Shown one piece after another: positions 46,369 through 56,724 of a DNA stretch of 64,000 bases. The translations under genes were made by a program, and so were the position numbers. Within the stretch, counting starts at the first letter, position 1. Each line of letters opens with the position of its first letter. The notes below the pieces were generated by a model. That model was not told the DNA's origin. It made no database searches and worked only from the letters and a program-made list of their open reading frames with translations. This stretch comes from Karstenula rhodostoma CBS 690.94 (Eukaryota > Ascomycota > Dothideomycetes > Pleosporales > Didymosphaeriaceae). The DNA is taken from assembly GCA_010093485.1 (NCBI GenBank), contig MU001492.1:1535122-1599121 (forward strand), written 5' to 3'.

Positions 46369-47838
46369 TCACAGCGGCACATCCTCCATCATCTGCAGCG
46401 CGCCCTCGCGTCCCACCGTGATGATGACATCGCCCAACGTCTTCGTCAAGAACCCCGCCTCGCTGTACCGGAAGTAGTAATCCCACTTCCTTCGGAACAC
46501 CTCTGCACCCTCGGCGTCCATGTCATCGGCCTGCTTCTCGAGCAGCAACTGCGGCTTGATCCTGCCGTCCCAGTTGCTCAGGAACGACTCGCGCCACAGT
46601 CGCAGCGCCTTCGCGTAGTGCGGGCCGATGTTTTCTACGCTGTCGACGACAAGAGAGCCGCCGGATCCGTTGGTGATGGAGTTGACGAGCTGCGTGACGG
46701 TGGGGAGATGTCCACCGGGGAAGATGTAGCGGCGGATGAAGTCGTCTGATTTCGCGTAGGCGTCGTACCGCGCCTCGGGCATGGTGATGCACTGGAAACA
46801 TGCGATGCCGCCCTCCTTCTTTAGAAGCCTGTCAATACACCGGAAGTATGTCTCCAGGTACTCTTTGCCGACTGCCTCCAGCATCTCAATCGACACCACC
46901 TTGTCGAAAGCGCCCGTCTCGGGAATCTCGAGACTTCGGTAGTCGCAAAGCAGCACGGTGATCCTGTCCGACATGCCAGCTTCCCGTATTCTCTGCTCTG
47001 CCAGCTCTTTCTGCTCGATTGAGAGCGTCAACGATGTGACGTGGCAGCCCGTCCGCTGGACTGCTCTTATGGCGAAGCTGCCCCATCCGGTGCCAATTTC
47101 CAACACATGATCGGTCGATTCTATGTGTGTGTTGTCTATGAAGCGGTCGAGCTTCCGCATCTGCGCATCTTCGAGCGTTTCGGTCGCGTGTGCGGGGTTC
47201 GATTTTGGAAACCATATTGGGCTCGAATAGGTCATGTCTGGGGAGAGAAAAGCGGCGAACATTTCGTTCGAGATATCGTAGTGGGCGGATATGTTCAAGC
47301 GGGCGTTTTTGAGGTTGTTGCTTCCTCGCACGAGACCGGCGAGGCCAGTGGATACGGCAGAAGTGAATGTCGAGCCGTTGGAAAGATGATTGCGATTTAA
47401 TATAAAAAGCTGTCCTGGTAAGCACATAACGTCTTGCAAGTTGCATCCAGCTTACTTCAAAGAACTGTGTGAGGTCTGGCGAGGTAACTTCTCCCAGCAT
47501 GTAGCTTTCCGCGAAACCCTTTCCTTTGTGAGCGCGACTCTCTCAAACTACGGCCGAACCTTGGAACCTACCATATCCGCGAACAGCGCTAATCGTACCC
47601 AGAACTTCTCATCATGAACCGTGAGCGACGCGAACGGGTGCTCTGGCGATTTGTGCCCGAAGAACGTTGCTGGTTTATCGACGCCGTCCTCATGCAGCGC
47701 CAACGATCCAATCTTGATGCCCTTCAACTGCGCGAGCGTCCCGCTCTTGCAAAGCGAAACAAGCGGATCCCAGGCCTGGGAAGCCACACCGTTCCATATC
47801 GTCGCTACAGGACTCGTCAACGCGCCCAGCACCGCCAT
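46369..47838 (-). CDS. Cyclopropane-fatty-acyl-phospholipid synthase-like methyltransferase
   Basis: Exons 47838-47572, 47518-47456 and 47409-46369 give 456 residues. The 21-codon middle exon (GFAESYMLGEVTSPDLTQFF) joins LFADM to LFILNRNHLSN, restoring the usual N-terminal domain. The catalytic domain begins ISAHYDISNEMFAAFLSPDM and TYSSPIWF. The SAM-binding motif is VLEIGTGWGSFAIRA around residue 230. Farther on come SLTLSIEQKELAEQRI, DKVVSIEMLEAVG and FIRRYIFPGGHLP, in the order found in CFA synthases. These enzymes move a methyl group from S-adenosylmethionine to an unsaturated lipid chain. No membrane helix is present, unlike sphingolipid C9-methyltransferases. The true lipid substrate in fungi is uncertain. 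Confidence 0.93.
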
Positions 47839-48927
47839 TTTGACCTCTTGTCGTATACGCGAGGCTTGGGAACAACAAAGACAACGCGCACCGGGGTATC
47901 ACTGGTCGTGGAAGATTGATTCAGGCCAAATATTGCAAATGTCAAGATCGAGGGACGACTCGAGGAATGCGCATGTATAAAGAAACCGGATGTTGACAGC
48001 AGAAGCCGCAAACACCGATTGAAGACACTTCAGACGGGGCAATTAACACTGGTCTCGGTTCTGTTCGGATGAACCGAAGCCGACGGCTTTGCGCCATCGT
48101 GCAAGATTTGTGTGGCAGGTGTTTGAGGTGCAGAATCGACGAGGGACGTTGGAGGTACTTTGCCGTTTTAAGCGTTTGATGAATCATGGAAGCACAATCG
48201 CGTGCGCTGGGCCATCATAGCCTGCACTGCAAGGCAGCCAAATCCTATTGGATTTCGATCAAACACGTTACAGAGGGTTGCCCGGGGCGCAGCTGTTGAT
48301 CTACTCCAACGGCTGTTTGTATCTGTATACATGACGTACCCAGCTCTGCAGTTCAGTTCGCGACGCATGGTACTAGCGAGCGTGGGGTTTTGCTGCAGGG
48401 CTGTGGAGCTTGTGCTAGGTGCTGTGTCCGTATCTGTTCCAGCGATGCATGTCTCGGGCGAAGGAACGTATGCGCGGGCCTCAAATAACATTCAGCCGTT
48501 CAGTGATCCAGCAGCCGACTGCTGTTCTGTTGCTCTCGCGCGAACTGTGACTTGATGAGCTGGTCCCGCATTGGCGTGAAGCTTCCACTGTCGACCAGAC
48601 CGTCGTCGTCGTTGTTGCAGACGGTCTGTTTCGTTTCGGACGACTGATGATACGGGAAGCGTAAAGCTTATTCCCCCTCGGCGACGCAAATTCACATTGG
48701 GATTGTCCTTCGTTTGTTGGCGAGCGGCTGTGTCCAGGAACGGAAGGATATATCGGCCCTATAGATCGGCCCTAGGCGCGCAGCGCGTGCCCGCGACGCG
48801 TCTCCCCAACAAAGACTGTGGGTTCGTGCCGACTACGTTTAGTATCATAGTTCGCCATCCAAGAATATCCACGATCAATTCACCCGAGCACCGCCTTGCT
48901 GTATCCCTCCATCGTGCGACACCCACC
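47839..48927. other. Divergent promoter region of the CFA-like and RNase H2C genes
   Basis: About 1.1 kb between two genes running apart. Open frames of up to 117 codons overlap on both strands without motifs. No gene is supported. Confidence 0.4.
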
Positions 48928-49456
48928 ATGATCGCCATCCACTCCGCCAACGCAAAGAAATGCACCCCAAACCTCCTCCCCGCCCGCCTCAACCACAACG
49001 GGCCCGTGAACGATACAGCCCAGTACTGGAAGCCCGAGATAGACGAGGAAGGTAAATAATGTCATCTAGTCCCAGAATTGCGCAACGACTAACACCGCGC
49101 CAGCAACACCCCACGCCTACTTCCGCGGCCGCCACCTGCACGGCACACCTCTCGCCCTCCCCTCTACACACACCGGCGCCGTCCTGCAAATAACAGACAA
49201 GAACCTCCCGCAGACGCGGACTCAGCCCGCAGACGCTGATGAAGAAGAGGAAGAGCAGGAGACAGTAGAGGTTAAGGTCGCGGAGCAGATAGGCGAGTTT
49301 GAAGAGGTGGTGGTTTGGGGGCATGGCGGGCAGGTGGAGGAGGGGCAGGATATGTTCATCAGGGGCATGAAGGAGTGGATAGGGTTTGCGGAGGCGATGC
49401 ATGGGGAGGACGGGGACGGGGACGGGGAGGGTAAAGAAGGGACGAAAACGAGTTGA
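48928..49456 (+). CDS. Ribonuclease H2 subunit C (non-catalytic)
   Basis: Exons 48928-49051 and 49104-49456 give 158 residues. The start MIAIHSANAKKCTPNLLPAR and the block RLNHNGPVNDTAQYWKP match the first part of fungal RNase H2 subunit C (yeast Rnh203). The splice (GAG GAA G/CA ACA) yields EEATPHAYFRGRHLHGTPLA, the most conserved segment (YFRGR.L.G). An acidic linker follows, and VAEQIGEFEEVVVWGHGG ends the fold. In the trimeric complex this subunit packs with subunit B and helps the catalytic subunit A remove ribonucleotides from DNA. The donor GTAAAT is weaker than average. It runs tail-to-tail with the GH95 gene, stop codons about 210 bases apart. Confidence 0.85.
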
Positions 49457-49665
49457 AGAAGGGGAGAGTGCATGAGCAGATCGATACCCGCCGTGCGAAG
49501 AGAGGAGCCGAGGAATCAGGAAAACACCGCTTCGAAGTGACATGTTGGGTGGACAGAACCCCGCGTTGACCGGGAAGGTATCACCGGTAAGATACGACAT
49601 TGCGGAAAGAGCAAGTAGCGCGGAAGGCGCAACGTCAAGGGCAGAAGCCCAGCAATTCATCAAAG

Positions 49666-52264
49666 TCAGAGCACCCTCCCCTCTCTATCTACAAACCTCA
49701 CCCCCTCCACCCTCCCCTCTACCACATTCACCAACCCATCCTCATCCCACTTAAAATCCACCTCCCCACCACCCCTCAACCTCAGGCCCCTCACGCTGCC
49801 CCCACCCCACCTCTCCGGAATCGCCGGCCCAAGCACCACAGTCCTCTCCCCTCCCTCCACCATTCCCAACTCCTCAACATCTACTACAAGCATACTCAAC
49901 ACCGCCCCCGCAAACCCGAAATTCGCATCAATCTGAAACGGCGGGTTCGTCCCAGAATACATGCTCAGCGCGTTCCTCGCCATGTTCTGCTCCACGGCGT
50001 ACTTGAGCTCGAAGTACGCGCGGTCGGTGTTGTTCAAGCGCGCCCAGCACGCGGAGCGCCAGACCTTGGCCCAGCCGGCGTTGGCGTCGGGGCCGTTGCC
50101 CGTGCCGCGGGAGTAGAGCGAGGTGGCGACTGCGTCTTGGATGGTGTTGTTGGTGTAGCCGCCTAGGAAAGAGCCGGAGGGCGAGGCCAGCGTGAGGCCT
50201 GGGTACCAGCCCCAGAGGTGGGAGAGGTGGCGGTGGGTGTCATTTTGAACATCGTAGACCTCTGAAGCTTCGGGGTCGGGGAGCTTCCATTCCTGGACGC
50301 CGCCCCAAGAGGCTATGTGGAAGCCTTTGTCGAGGCGTGTGAGCGTGGTGCTGATGTTGCTAATGAATGCGGAGTCGGGTTCTTCGGCGACGGGGCCGAG
50401 GACAAGCATGTTGGCGAAGAGCTGATGGAGGAGTTGCTGGTAGTGGGTGCAGCCGAAGGTTGTAGGGCCATGCTCTGGGCTGTTGCACGGGTTGACGACG
50501 AGGGTTCCGTCGTTCCAGAATTCGTCTTCTTGGAGCTGCGATAGCCAGAACTGCGTGACGCCTTTAAGGAGAGGGTAACCGGTTTTTTGCAGCCATGTAA
50601 TGTTCTGGGAATAGGAAAAATGATCTGTGACATACTGCATCATCCAGGCGGCTGAAGCTGGGTAGTTTGCCCACTGCGCGTCCTCCTTCATTCCCGTGTG
50701 CCCGAATATGTTCATCTCCTAAGGTGCGGATACCAAGTCAGTGTGAGTCAAGAAAGATACATCCACTTTGTACATGGTGGTTTACTTACGTCGTGGACAA
50801 CCCACCCCGGTGGCCCGTAGAGGAGTTTCGCTGTCTCCGTTCCCCGAGGCACCCAGGTATCCTGCATATATCGCCAGAGCCCATCTTGAATCTTCCCAAG
50901 CCCGGTCTGCTCAGCTGCCCAATAGTTCATCTGCAGATTGATATTAGCATGATAGTCGCCCGACCAGGCCGCATACAAATCGGGACTCCAACGTCCTTGT
51001 AGATTCGCAGGAAGTGAGTTCTCGCGAGATGACGAGATGAGCAAGTGTCGTGAGTAGTCGAACAGTAAAGCTTCCACAAAAGGGTCCCCGGTCGCGGAAT
51101 CATAGCCATCAAGCAGAGTCGCGGTCTCGATCTCAGCTGAACCATTCGGGTCTGGTAGTTCCAGCACAAAACCATTCGAGAGCTGCTGATAATCGTCGGC
51201 GTGCCTTTCCCGGAGCGTGGTAGGACTCAGAGATGCAGCAGACGCCGTCACATCCTGAACGTATTCTGCGGGATTGTCGCCGCGAAACGAGAAGTTGCTG
51301 GCTGCGTTGCCCATTGTCTGGTCGAAGTTGGTCCCTGCGCCGAAGACTAGAGTCAAAGACCGTAGTCCTGAAGATCGAGGGGCAATTGCTTCCTGGCCCT
51401 CGCACCTGGTCAGATTAGTAGATCCGACGATCCTAGCGATGCTTTCGAACTTCATTCCCTCGGGAGGTCCGACTTGAGTGACGCCGCTGAGCTTGGCGTA
51501 TCCATCGACGCATGACGACTCAACAAGAGCATCATTCAGCAGTACGTTCTCCAATTTGATCGAGAGCTGTGGTAGTGTGGCGTTGGCGTGAAGCTGGTAC
51601 ACACAGTTCTGATCGGGAAAACTGCAAAATACGGTACTAGTGAAGCCAACGCCGTTGTAATCGGTGAACTTCGTAGTGTGTATCCCTGTTTTAAGATCGA
51701 GCTCTCTTCGGTAGGAGTCTTGTTTGATACTGGTGTTGTATGATATAGATAGGTTGCCCAGTACTTGATATGATCCATAGTCGCGCCCGCTTCCTAGGAG
51801 CTGAGACACATCTGTACAGGTTAATCGATCTCGGAGGATTGGTGGCTTACGTACTGCCTGTCGTGTTCTGGAAGATCCAATCGCGAATGCCAGGAAGATA
51901 CGTGTATGCCTCCTCGCTAGGATTGCCCCCGGTGTATTCCTATTCCTAATCAGCACTCACCAAGGTAAATTGCGCGGCATAAGAATCGTACGGCGGAAGA
52001 GAAAGGCCCACCAGACCATAGCGAATCCACGTTCAGTATGATCTTTTCGTTCCCCGGAGAGCCAAATGGCATCGCTGCGCAAGTTAGCCACCGCACACAA
52101 AAGCCGGACCGATCTAACCCACCCCCAAGTCTCCCATTTCCAAGGAGATATGCTTCTCGGATTACATTAGAATAGTCCGTCGCCGGTACTGACGACCATA
52201 GAGATTTAGCACTACAGCGACATATCGTCAGTAGAATCACAACGCAAGGTGAAGTCAGCAACAT
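49666..52264 (-). CDS. Secreted alpha-L-fucosidase, glycoside hydrolase family 95
   Basis: Five exons (52264-52123, 52074-51992, 51939-51855, 51811-50790, 50718-49666) join to 794 residues, the normal family length. The N-terminus [19 protein letters not shown] is a signal peptide, so the enzyme is secreted. The beta-domain begins [25 protein letters not shown] and [26 protein letters not shown] sequence follows, with N for D at the splice. The catalytic barrel has [55 protein letters not shown] and [28 protein letters not shown] holds the likely catalytic Asp. Family members are inverting fucosidases acting on xyloglucan or other plant glycans. The fine specificity cannot be told from sequence. 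Confidence 0.93.
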
Positions 52265-53113
52265 AATCGTTAACTCGCATGGATGGCCAAAACCGCGATC
52301 GGAAAGAAAATCGGAAGTGACCATCTTGCACATACCCAAAGGATGGTTTTGTACCCCTGTGTATATGCGGAGGAATACTTAGGTACCTTGCAGATCACCT
52401 GCAGACACAGCGGGGTAACAGCTACGATTAATCAATGTCTCTATGCTTGACATTGAGAGGGGAACTGGCTCGGACGCAGCAATACCGATGTACGTGCTCT
52501 CATGACTTCGCACCTCAGTTGTCTTGTACGTTGACAGTATGTATACACGAGTTCGGATTTTTCCGTGTTGGATGATCGGGAAGGGACGTCTGCAACGTGG
52601 AGTTGCCGTAGGCGTGCCTAAAGCGATGATTTAATAGTGTGGGAGGAGAAGGTTTTCGCAGCATTTAGATATGTACGGCGGGTGGCAATGCTCCGAGCCT
52701 GCGGTCATGTATTGGGTACCTGGGTACACAAGACGGTGTTACATCGACGAGCTGTACCTGTAGGGGCAGGTTACCCCGCTCGATTGGTCGTGGAAACAGC
52801 TGCTAAAGAGAAGAGTCTAGAGGTCCGGTAACAATTTCAGACTACCTTGAATGCGTGAGGCCCAGGGCGGAACCCCCATCCTTCCCGTCACCTTGAGCAA
52901 ACTTCCTGATTAGGCAATTTCCGTCGGCCGTCGTTTCCGGTGTGAAAGTGATGGCGCCATAACCAACCGGTGCTGTCAGCACTTCGCGGCAACTCTAAGC
53001 GAGCGAGCCTCGGCAGCACCTTCCCCTGCCCCCGCTACCCACAGCGAGCACCCCTCCAAAAACCCCTCGATCCTCACGCAAGCAAGCAAGCAAGACAGAT
53101 CCAGATTTCTACA
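52265..53113. other. Divergent promoter region of the GH95 and eIF1A-like genes
   Basis: The 849 bases lie between two genes running apart and show no supported gene. The last 130 bases before 53114 are C-rich with AGCAAGCAAGCAAG, a short tandem repeat in the leader of the downstream gene. Confidence 0.4.
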
Positions 53114-53603
53114 ATGCCTCGCCCAAAGCGCCAACTCCACGCCACAGTCGAGGAAACCCTCACACCTCCCGACACCCTCACCTCGACGCAAGTAATCGCG
53201 CGCATCACAAAGGGCGCGGGCAACAACCTCTACAACGCCGAGCTACCTGATCGCAAGCCCCTTCTCGTCGAACTCGAGCCAAAGTTCCGCTCCACAATAT
53301 GGATCAAGCGCGGCAGCTACGTTGTAGTGGATACACAGACGCTGGCAGATAGAGACAACAAGATCGACGGAGAAATCATAAACGTAGTGCGCGACGAGAA
53401 GGCGTGGAGGAAAATGGGGTATTGGTATGTCTACACTATGCTATGCTAAGAAACGCGGGTATATGGTGCGAAAATGTACAGTTTTGTTGATACATCACAG
53501 GCCGAAGGAGTTTGCTAAGAAGTCGTCGTACGGCGAGGACAGCGACGAGGATGAGTCGACGGTGGGGAAACTGCCGCCGTCGGATTCGGAGGATGAGGAG
53601 TAG
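53114..53603 (+). CDS. eIF1A-like OB-fold protein (EIF1AD type)
   Basis: Exons 53114-53424 and 53501-53603 give 137 residues. The protein starts MPRPKRQLHATVEETLTPPD and has an S1/IF1-type OB fold: QVIARITKGAGNNLYNAELP, KPLLVELEPKFRSTIWIKRG and SYVVVDTQ. The splice joins GYW to PKEFAKKS, and the tail is acidic (EDSDEDE, DSEDEE). This matches the eIF1A-domain-containing protein EIF1AD rather than eIF1A itself, which has a different basic N-terminus. In animals EIF1AD helps late 40S ribosome maturation. The same role here is inference. The stop lies only 11 bases from the stop of ALG3 on the other strand. Confidence 0.9.
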
Positions 53604-53614
53604 AGCGGGTACCG

Positions 53615-55042
53615 TTACTCTGCGTGTGCATGCTCGACGGGCTTGCCGTTCGCCTCCACGGCTTCCAACTCGGAGCGAGTGCCCCACCATACGCCCACGA
53701 TCGTCGTCGCGAGTACGCCTACTACAGTCGCGGAGGACAGCGGCGTGCTCGGATACACGTTCCACGCCCATTCTTGCGCGCCCCATAGCGCGTACTGTAC
53801 GACGGGGTGGAAACCTGCTTTCCACAGGAGAAAGGGCGTAGTCCACGCAAGATAGGCATAGAACTGGTAGTGGAGGGAGCGAGCGCAGAGCATGCCAATA
53901 GCCACGGCTGAGAGCATGGCCGTCATAATGAAGTTGGGCGTGATCTTTCGGGCAATCTGGTCCTGGTCGCGGGGCTCGTCCAGGATCATACGTAGGAACG
54001 CGCGGGGCCCACGTTTTGAAGGCTTCATCCAGAGGGTACGGGCGAACCAGTACAACAAGCCTACATGCGCGGCGAGCAGGCTGAGGGCGAAGGGCCTGGA
54101 AAGGAAGGTCGATTCAGGGACAAAACGCCAGTTGACAGTCCATTTGTAGAGGAACTGGCGAGTTAGTTCAAAGGCCCTGGCGAAGTAGGACGGCGCTCGT
54201 TTGCGGAAGGGGTAGCCATATGCAACCTTTCCACTCAATTAGTCCACTTCCCATGCCTGTCCTCTCGCAGATGATAGAAACATACCGAGACCTGCACAAC
54301 AATCATAGCCTGCGTGATCGCCTCGGCGGAGCCCAGCGCCTGCAGAAAGATAATCCCCATTGCTGGCAGCGGCAGTAGCAAGCTCATCTTGACGTTCAGC
54401 CCCGTGGTGTAGAAAAAGCTGCCCCAATGCCAGTACTTCTTCTGATAGCACCAAATCGCCGCGAACAGCCCCAGCACCGCAAAGCAATCATTAAAGCACC
54501 TCAGCACAAAGATACTGTGCAACCGCTTCGACGCGATCAGCAGCGGAAACACATACGGCGGAACCTATTCCCATCAGCACTCCCTCCCACTCCCTGGATT
54601 ACGACAGACAAAACACACCTTCGCATTCCGATAGCACTGCAGCACCACAGCCAGCGTAAAAAGATACACCAGCGCGAAAATATACTGCGCAAGCTGGATG
54701 TTGGTTCCCTTGTCCGTCAACCAGTACAGAATCCGGTAGATTAAGACGTGCGCGCCGGGATACACCAGCGGCCCCGTGCCGCCCTCGATGAGCTTGTAGT
54801 CTCTTTCGCCCTTGTTGAAGATGGCTATCTGCTCCATGTATGCTTTCCAGTCGATTTCTGTGTCTGCAGAGAAAGCGCGTTAGTTTCAATTGATGGTATA
54901 CGTGTTGCTTAGCAAGTCGCGGCTACTCACAGGGCACGAATTCGATAATCAGCCCGCACAGCGCGGCGTCTGCGACGAGGAGTAACGGGTACATCCATTT
55001 CGTGTGTGCAGGATTCGTCGCCAGGTCTCGCAGGGTATTCAT
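53615..55042 (-). CDS. alg3: Dol-P-Man:Man5GlcNAc2-PP-Dol alpha-1,3-mannosyltransferase
   Basis: Exons 55042-54931, 54863-54619, 54564-54286 and 54226-53615 give 415 residues, the usual Alg3 length. The enzyme adds the first lumenal mannose from dolichyl-phosphate mannose during N-glycan precursor assembly in the ER. Diagnostic segments are [62 protein letters not shown] and [18 protein letters not shown]. Near the C-terminus come [32 protein letters not shown] and [11 protein letters not shown]. About ten hydrophobic helices are evident. There is no C-terminal KKxx; the tail ends EHAHAE. The 3' end overlaps functionally with the tail-to-tail eIF1A-like gene. Confidence 0.95.
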
Positions 55043-55492
55043 TTTGGCGGTTGGGGATGGCTACGTGGTGGTCGCTGGGCTTAGCGCTGGTGATATAGAG
55101 ATGCGTGGTCACGTGGGGGCCGTGGCCGGGGGTTTCAGGTTGGACGTTCAAACGGGGAGGTGTTTCAACGGCGCAGAGTTCGTACGATGGGGGAGGGAAG
55201 GTTCCGCTAGTGCCTTAGGGCTGCTGTGGGCGTGTGGTGTGTGCAATTACATTAGCTTTCGAAAATGTGGTCGGTCTGCAATGGTGTCCATCTGAGATGG
55301 GCTTTCCACCAGTGTCACTCCAATTGTACTTTCAAAAATTTCGTTTTTATCTGTAGATATAGGTTCTGGTGGGATGGAGAGCCGTTACACTACACCAGTC
55401 CCAATGCCAAGTATTGGTCGAAGAAAGGCTGTCTATGTGCACTACACAACCGGAGGATAAGCCTCTACGGTTGGTCTGTGTACGGCCCTGCC
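55043..55492. other. Region between ALG3 and chorismate mutase
   Basis: The 450 bases hold the ALG3 promoter (minus strand) and the 3' end of chorismate mutase. No gene is supported. Confidence 0.4.
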
Positions 55493-56405
55493 CTACTCCC
55501 ATTTTGTTCCCTTTAGTCGCTGCATCAAGTAATCGACCTCAACCTCCTTGGTCAGCGGAATGACCCAATCCTTGTACATGGCCTTCACGGCGTCTGCGTT
55601 AACCTTGGCAGGAGCACTGGCAATCGACGAATCGGGCTCCGTACCGTACGTCGCCGCTTTCAGCCTCAGCCTCTCCAACACCTTCTCCTCTACCGCTGCC
55701 ACCGTAATAGCCTCGTCGATACCCCTGGTATCGCCAGCCTTGATGAGCTTTACAAAGCGTTCCGGATCTTTCACGAACTTCGCTTCCGCCACAAACTTGC
55801 CGAAGTGTATGCGTCTTGACAGGGCCTGGATCACCAACACATCGCATGTCGCAGCAGACCCATAGTTCTCCTGGCTCTCTCCTCTGTCGCCGCGATCGGA
55901 TTGCCGGCACACGGCGGGGAGGATGTGCTCGATGTAGCTTTGCTTCAGCTTGTCGTTGACATTGACGTCGTTGTCGTGTAGGATTTTGGGGTAGTTGAGG
56001 GGCTTTAGGATGGGTTCTTGGAGTGCATCTGGGAAGAATGGGTACTCGTCGGGCGATTGGTAGCGGCGCACGAGGGATTGTAGGCGCTCCTGCTCACGCA
56101 GCATCCAGTCGAAGAGCGAAAGTTCGGAATCGGGTATTGCGACACCACCGGGCACGTATATTGTTTTGTTTAGTGGGAATTGGACGCGCTCGATTAGATG
56201 GAAGATGATTGTGTCTTCGAGGCGGCTGTGAATTGTCAGCTTTTAAGCTACCACGTATGGCAAGATGCAGAGCACGGAAGGATATGGTCCCGCGCAGAAG
56301 TTGTGTTCGTAATTCGCATTCCAGGGTAACATACATAAGCTGAAAGCGAATGTTGGCCAGATCCAGCGCCTGTTTGGCATCCCATGAGTCAATTACTCCT
56401 TCCAT
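55493..56405 (-). CDS. aro7: Chorismate mutase (aromatic amino-acid biosynthesis)
   Basis: Exons 56405-56335 and 56225-55493 give 267 residues. The enzyme turns chorismate into prephenate, the branch point to phenylalanine and tyrosine. The all-helical AroQ fold of yeast Aro7 is evident: [28 protein letters not shown], with the catalytic Arg pair formed across the intron. [38 protein letters not shown] and [19 protein letters not shown] follow. The C-terminal helices contain [26 protein letters not shown] and [19 protein letters not shown]. Regulation by tryptophan and tyrosine is known for the family. A TGACTC element lies 77 bases upstream of the start. Its 5' end faces Mdv1 across 319 bases. 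Confidence 0.96.
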
Positions 56406-56724
56406 AGTGATGTGGTTGTTAAGCGATTGCTGTTGTCTTGTATAAATGCGCACGTAAGACTTGTCCGGGATTCGGTGGAGGGAGTCATTGTTGTTGAGGA
56501 GGAGCAAGCACCGATTCCGGCGGTGCGGTGCGGAGCAGTTGCGCATGACGCACGTTCCTTCTCCAAATGCTCGAGCTTCGAGCAACACCAAACCTTGTAC
56601 GTTACGACACATTGCGCCGCCAAGACGCTCTCGATTGTTTTCTGCATCACGACTACAATGCGCTCATAAGGCAGCACCCGACGCGGCCCATCCACTCGCT
56701 CCGTCTCCTCTTTCACGCGCCTCG
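56406..56724. promoter_or_regulatory. Shared divergent promoter of chorismate mutase and Mdv1
   Basis: The 319 bases separate the start codons of two genes on opposite strands. They therefore must contain both core promoters. A TGACTC element faces the chorismate mutase side. Confidence 0.6.
56482..56487 (-). promoter_or_regulatory. Gcn4/CPC1-type half element TGACTC
   Basis: GAGTCA on the plus strand reads TGACTC toward chorismate mutase. It is 77 bases before the start codon. The core is the sequence bound by Gcn4/CPC1. The seventh base (C) departs from the full palindrome, so it is weaker than the site at 6374. Confidence 0.4.

Noticed and set aside
49222..50166. Long frames opposite RNase H2C and GH95
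   Set aside because: They are antisense shadows of well-supported genes and have repetitive Pro/Ser/His composition.
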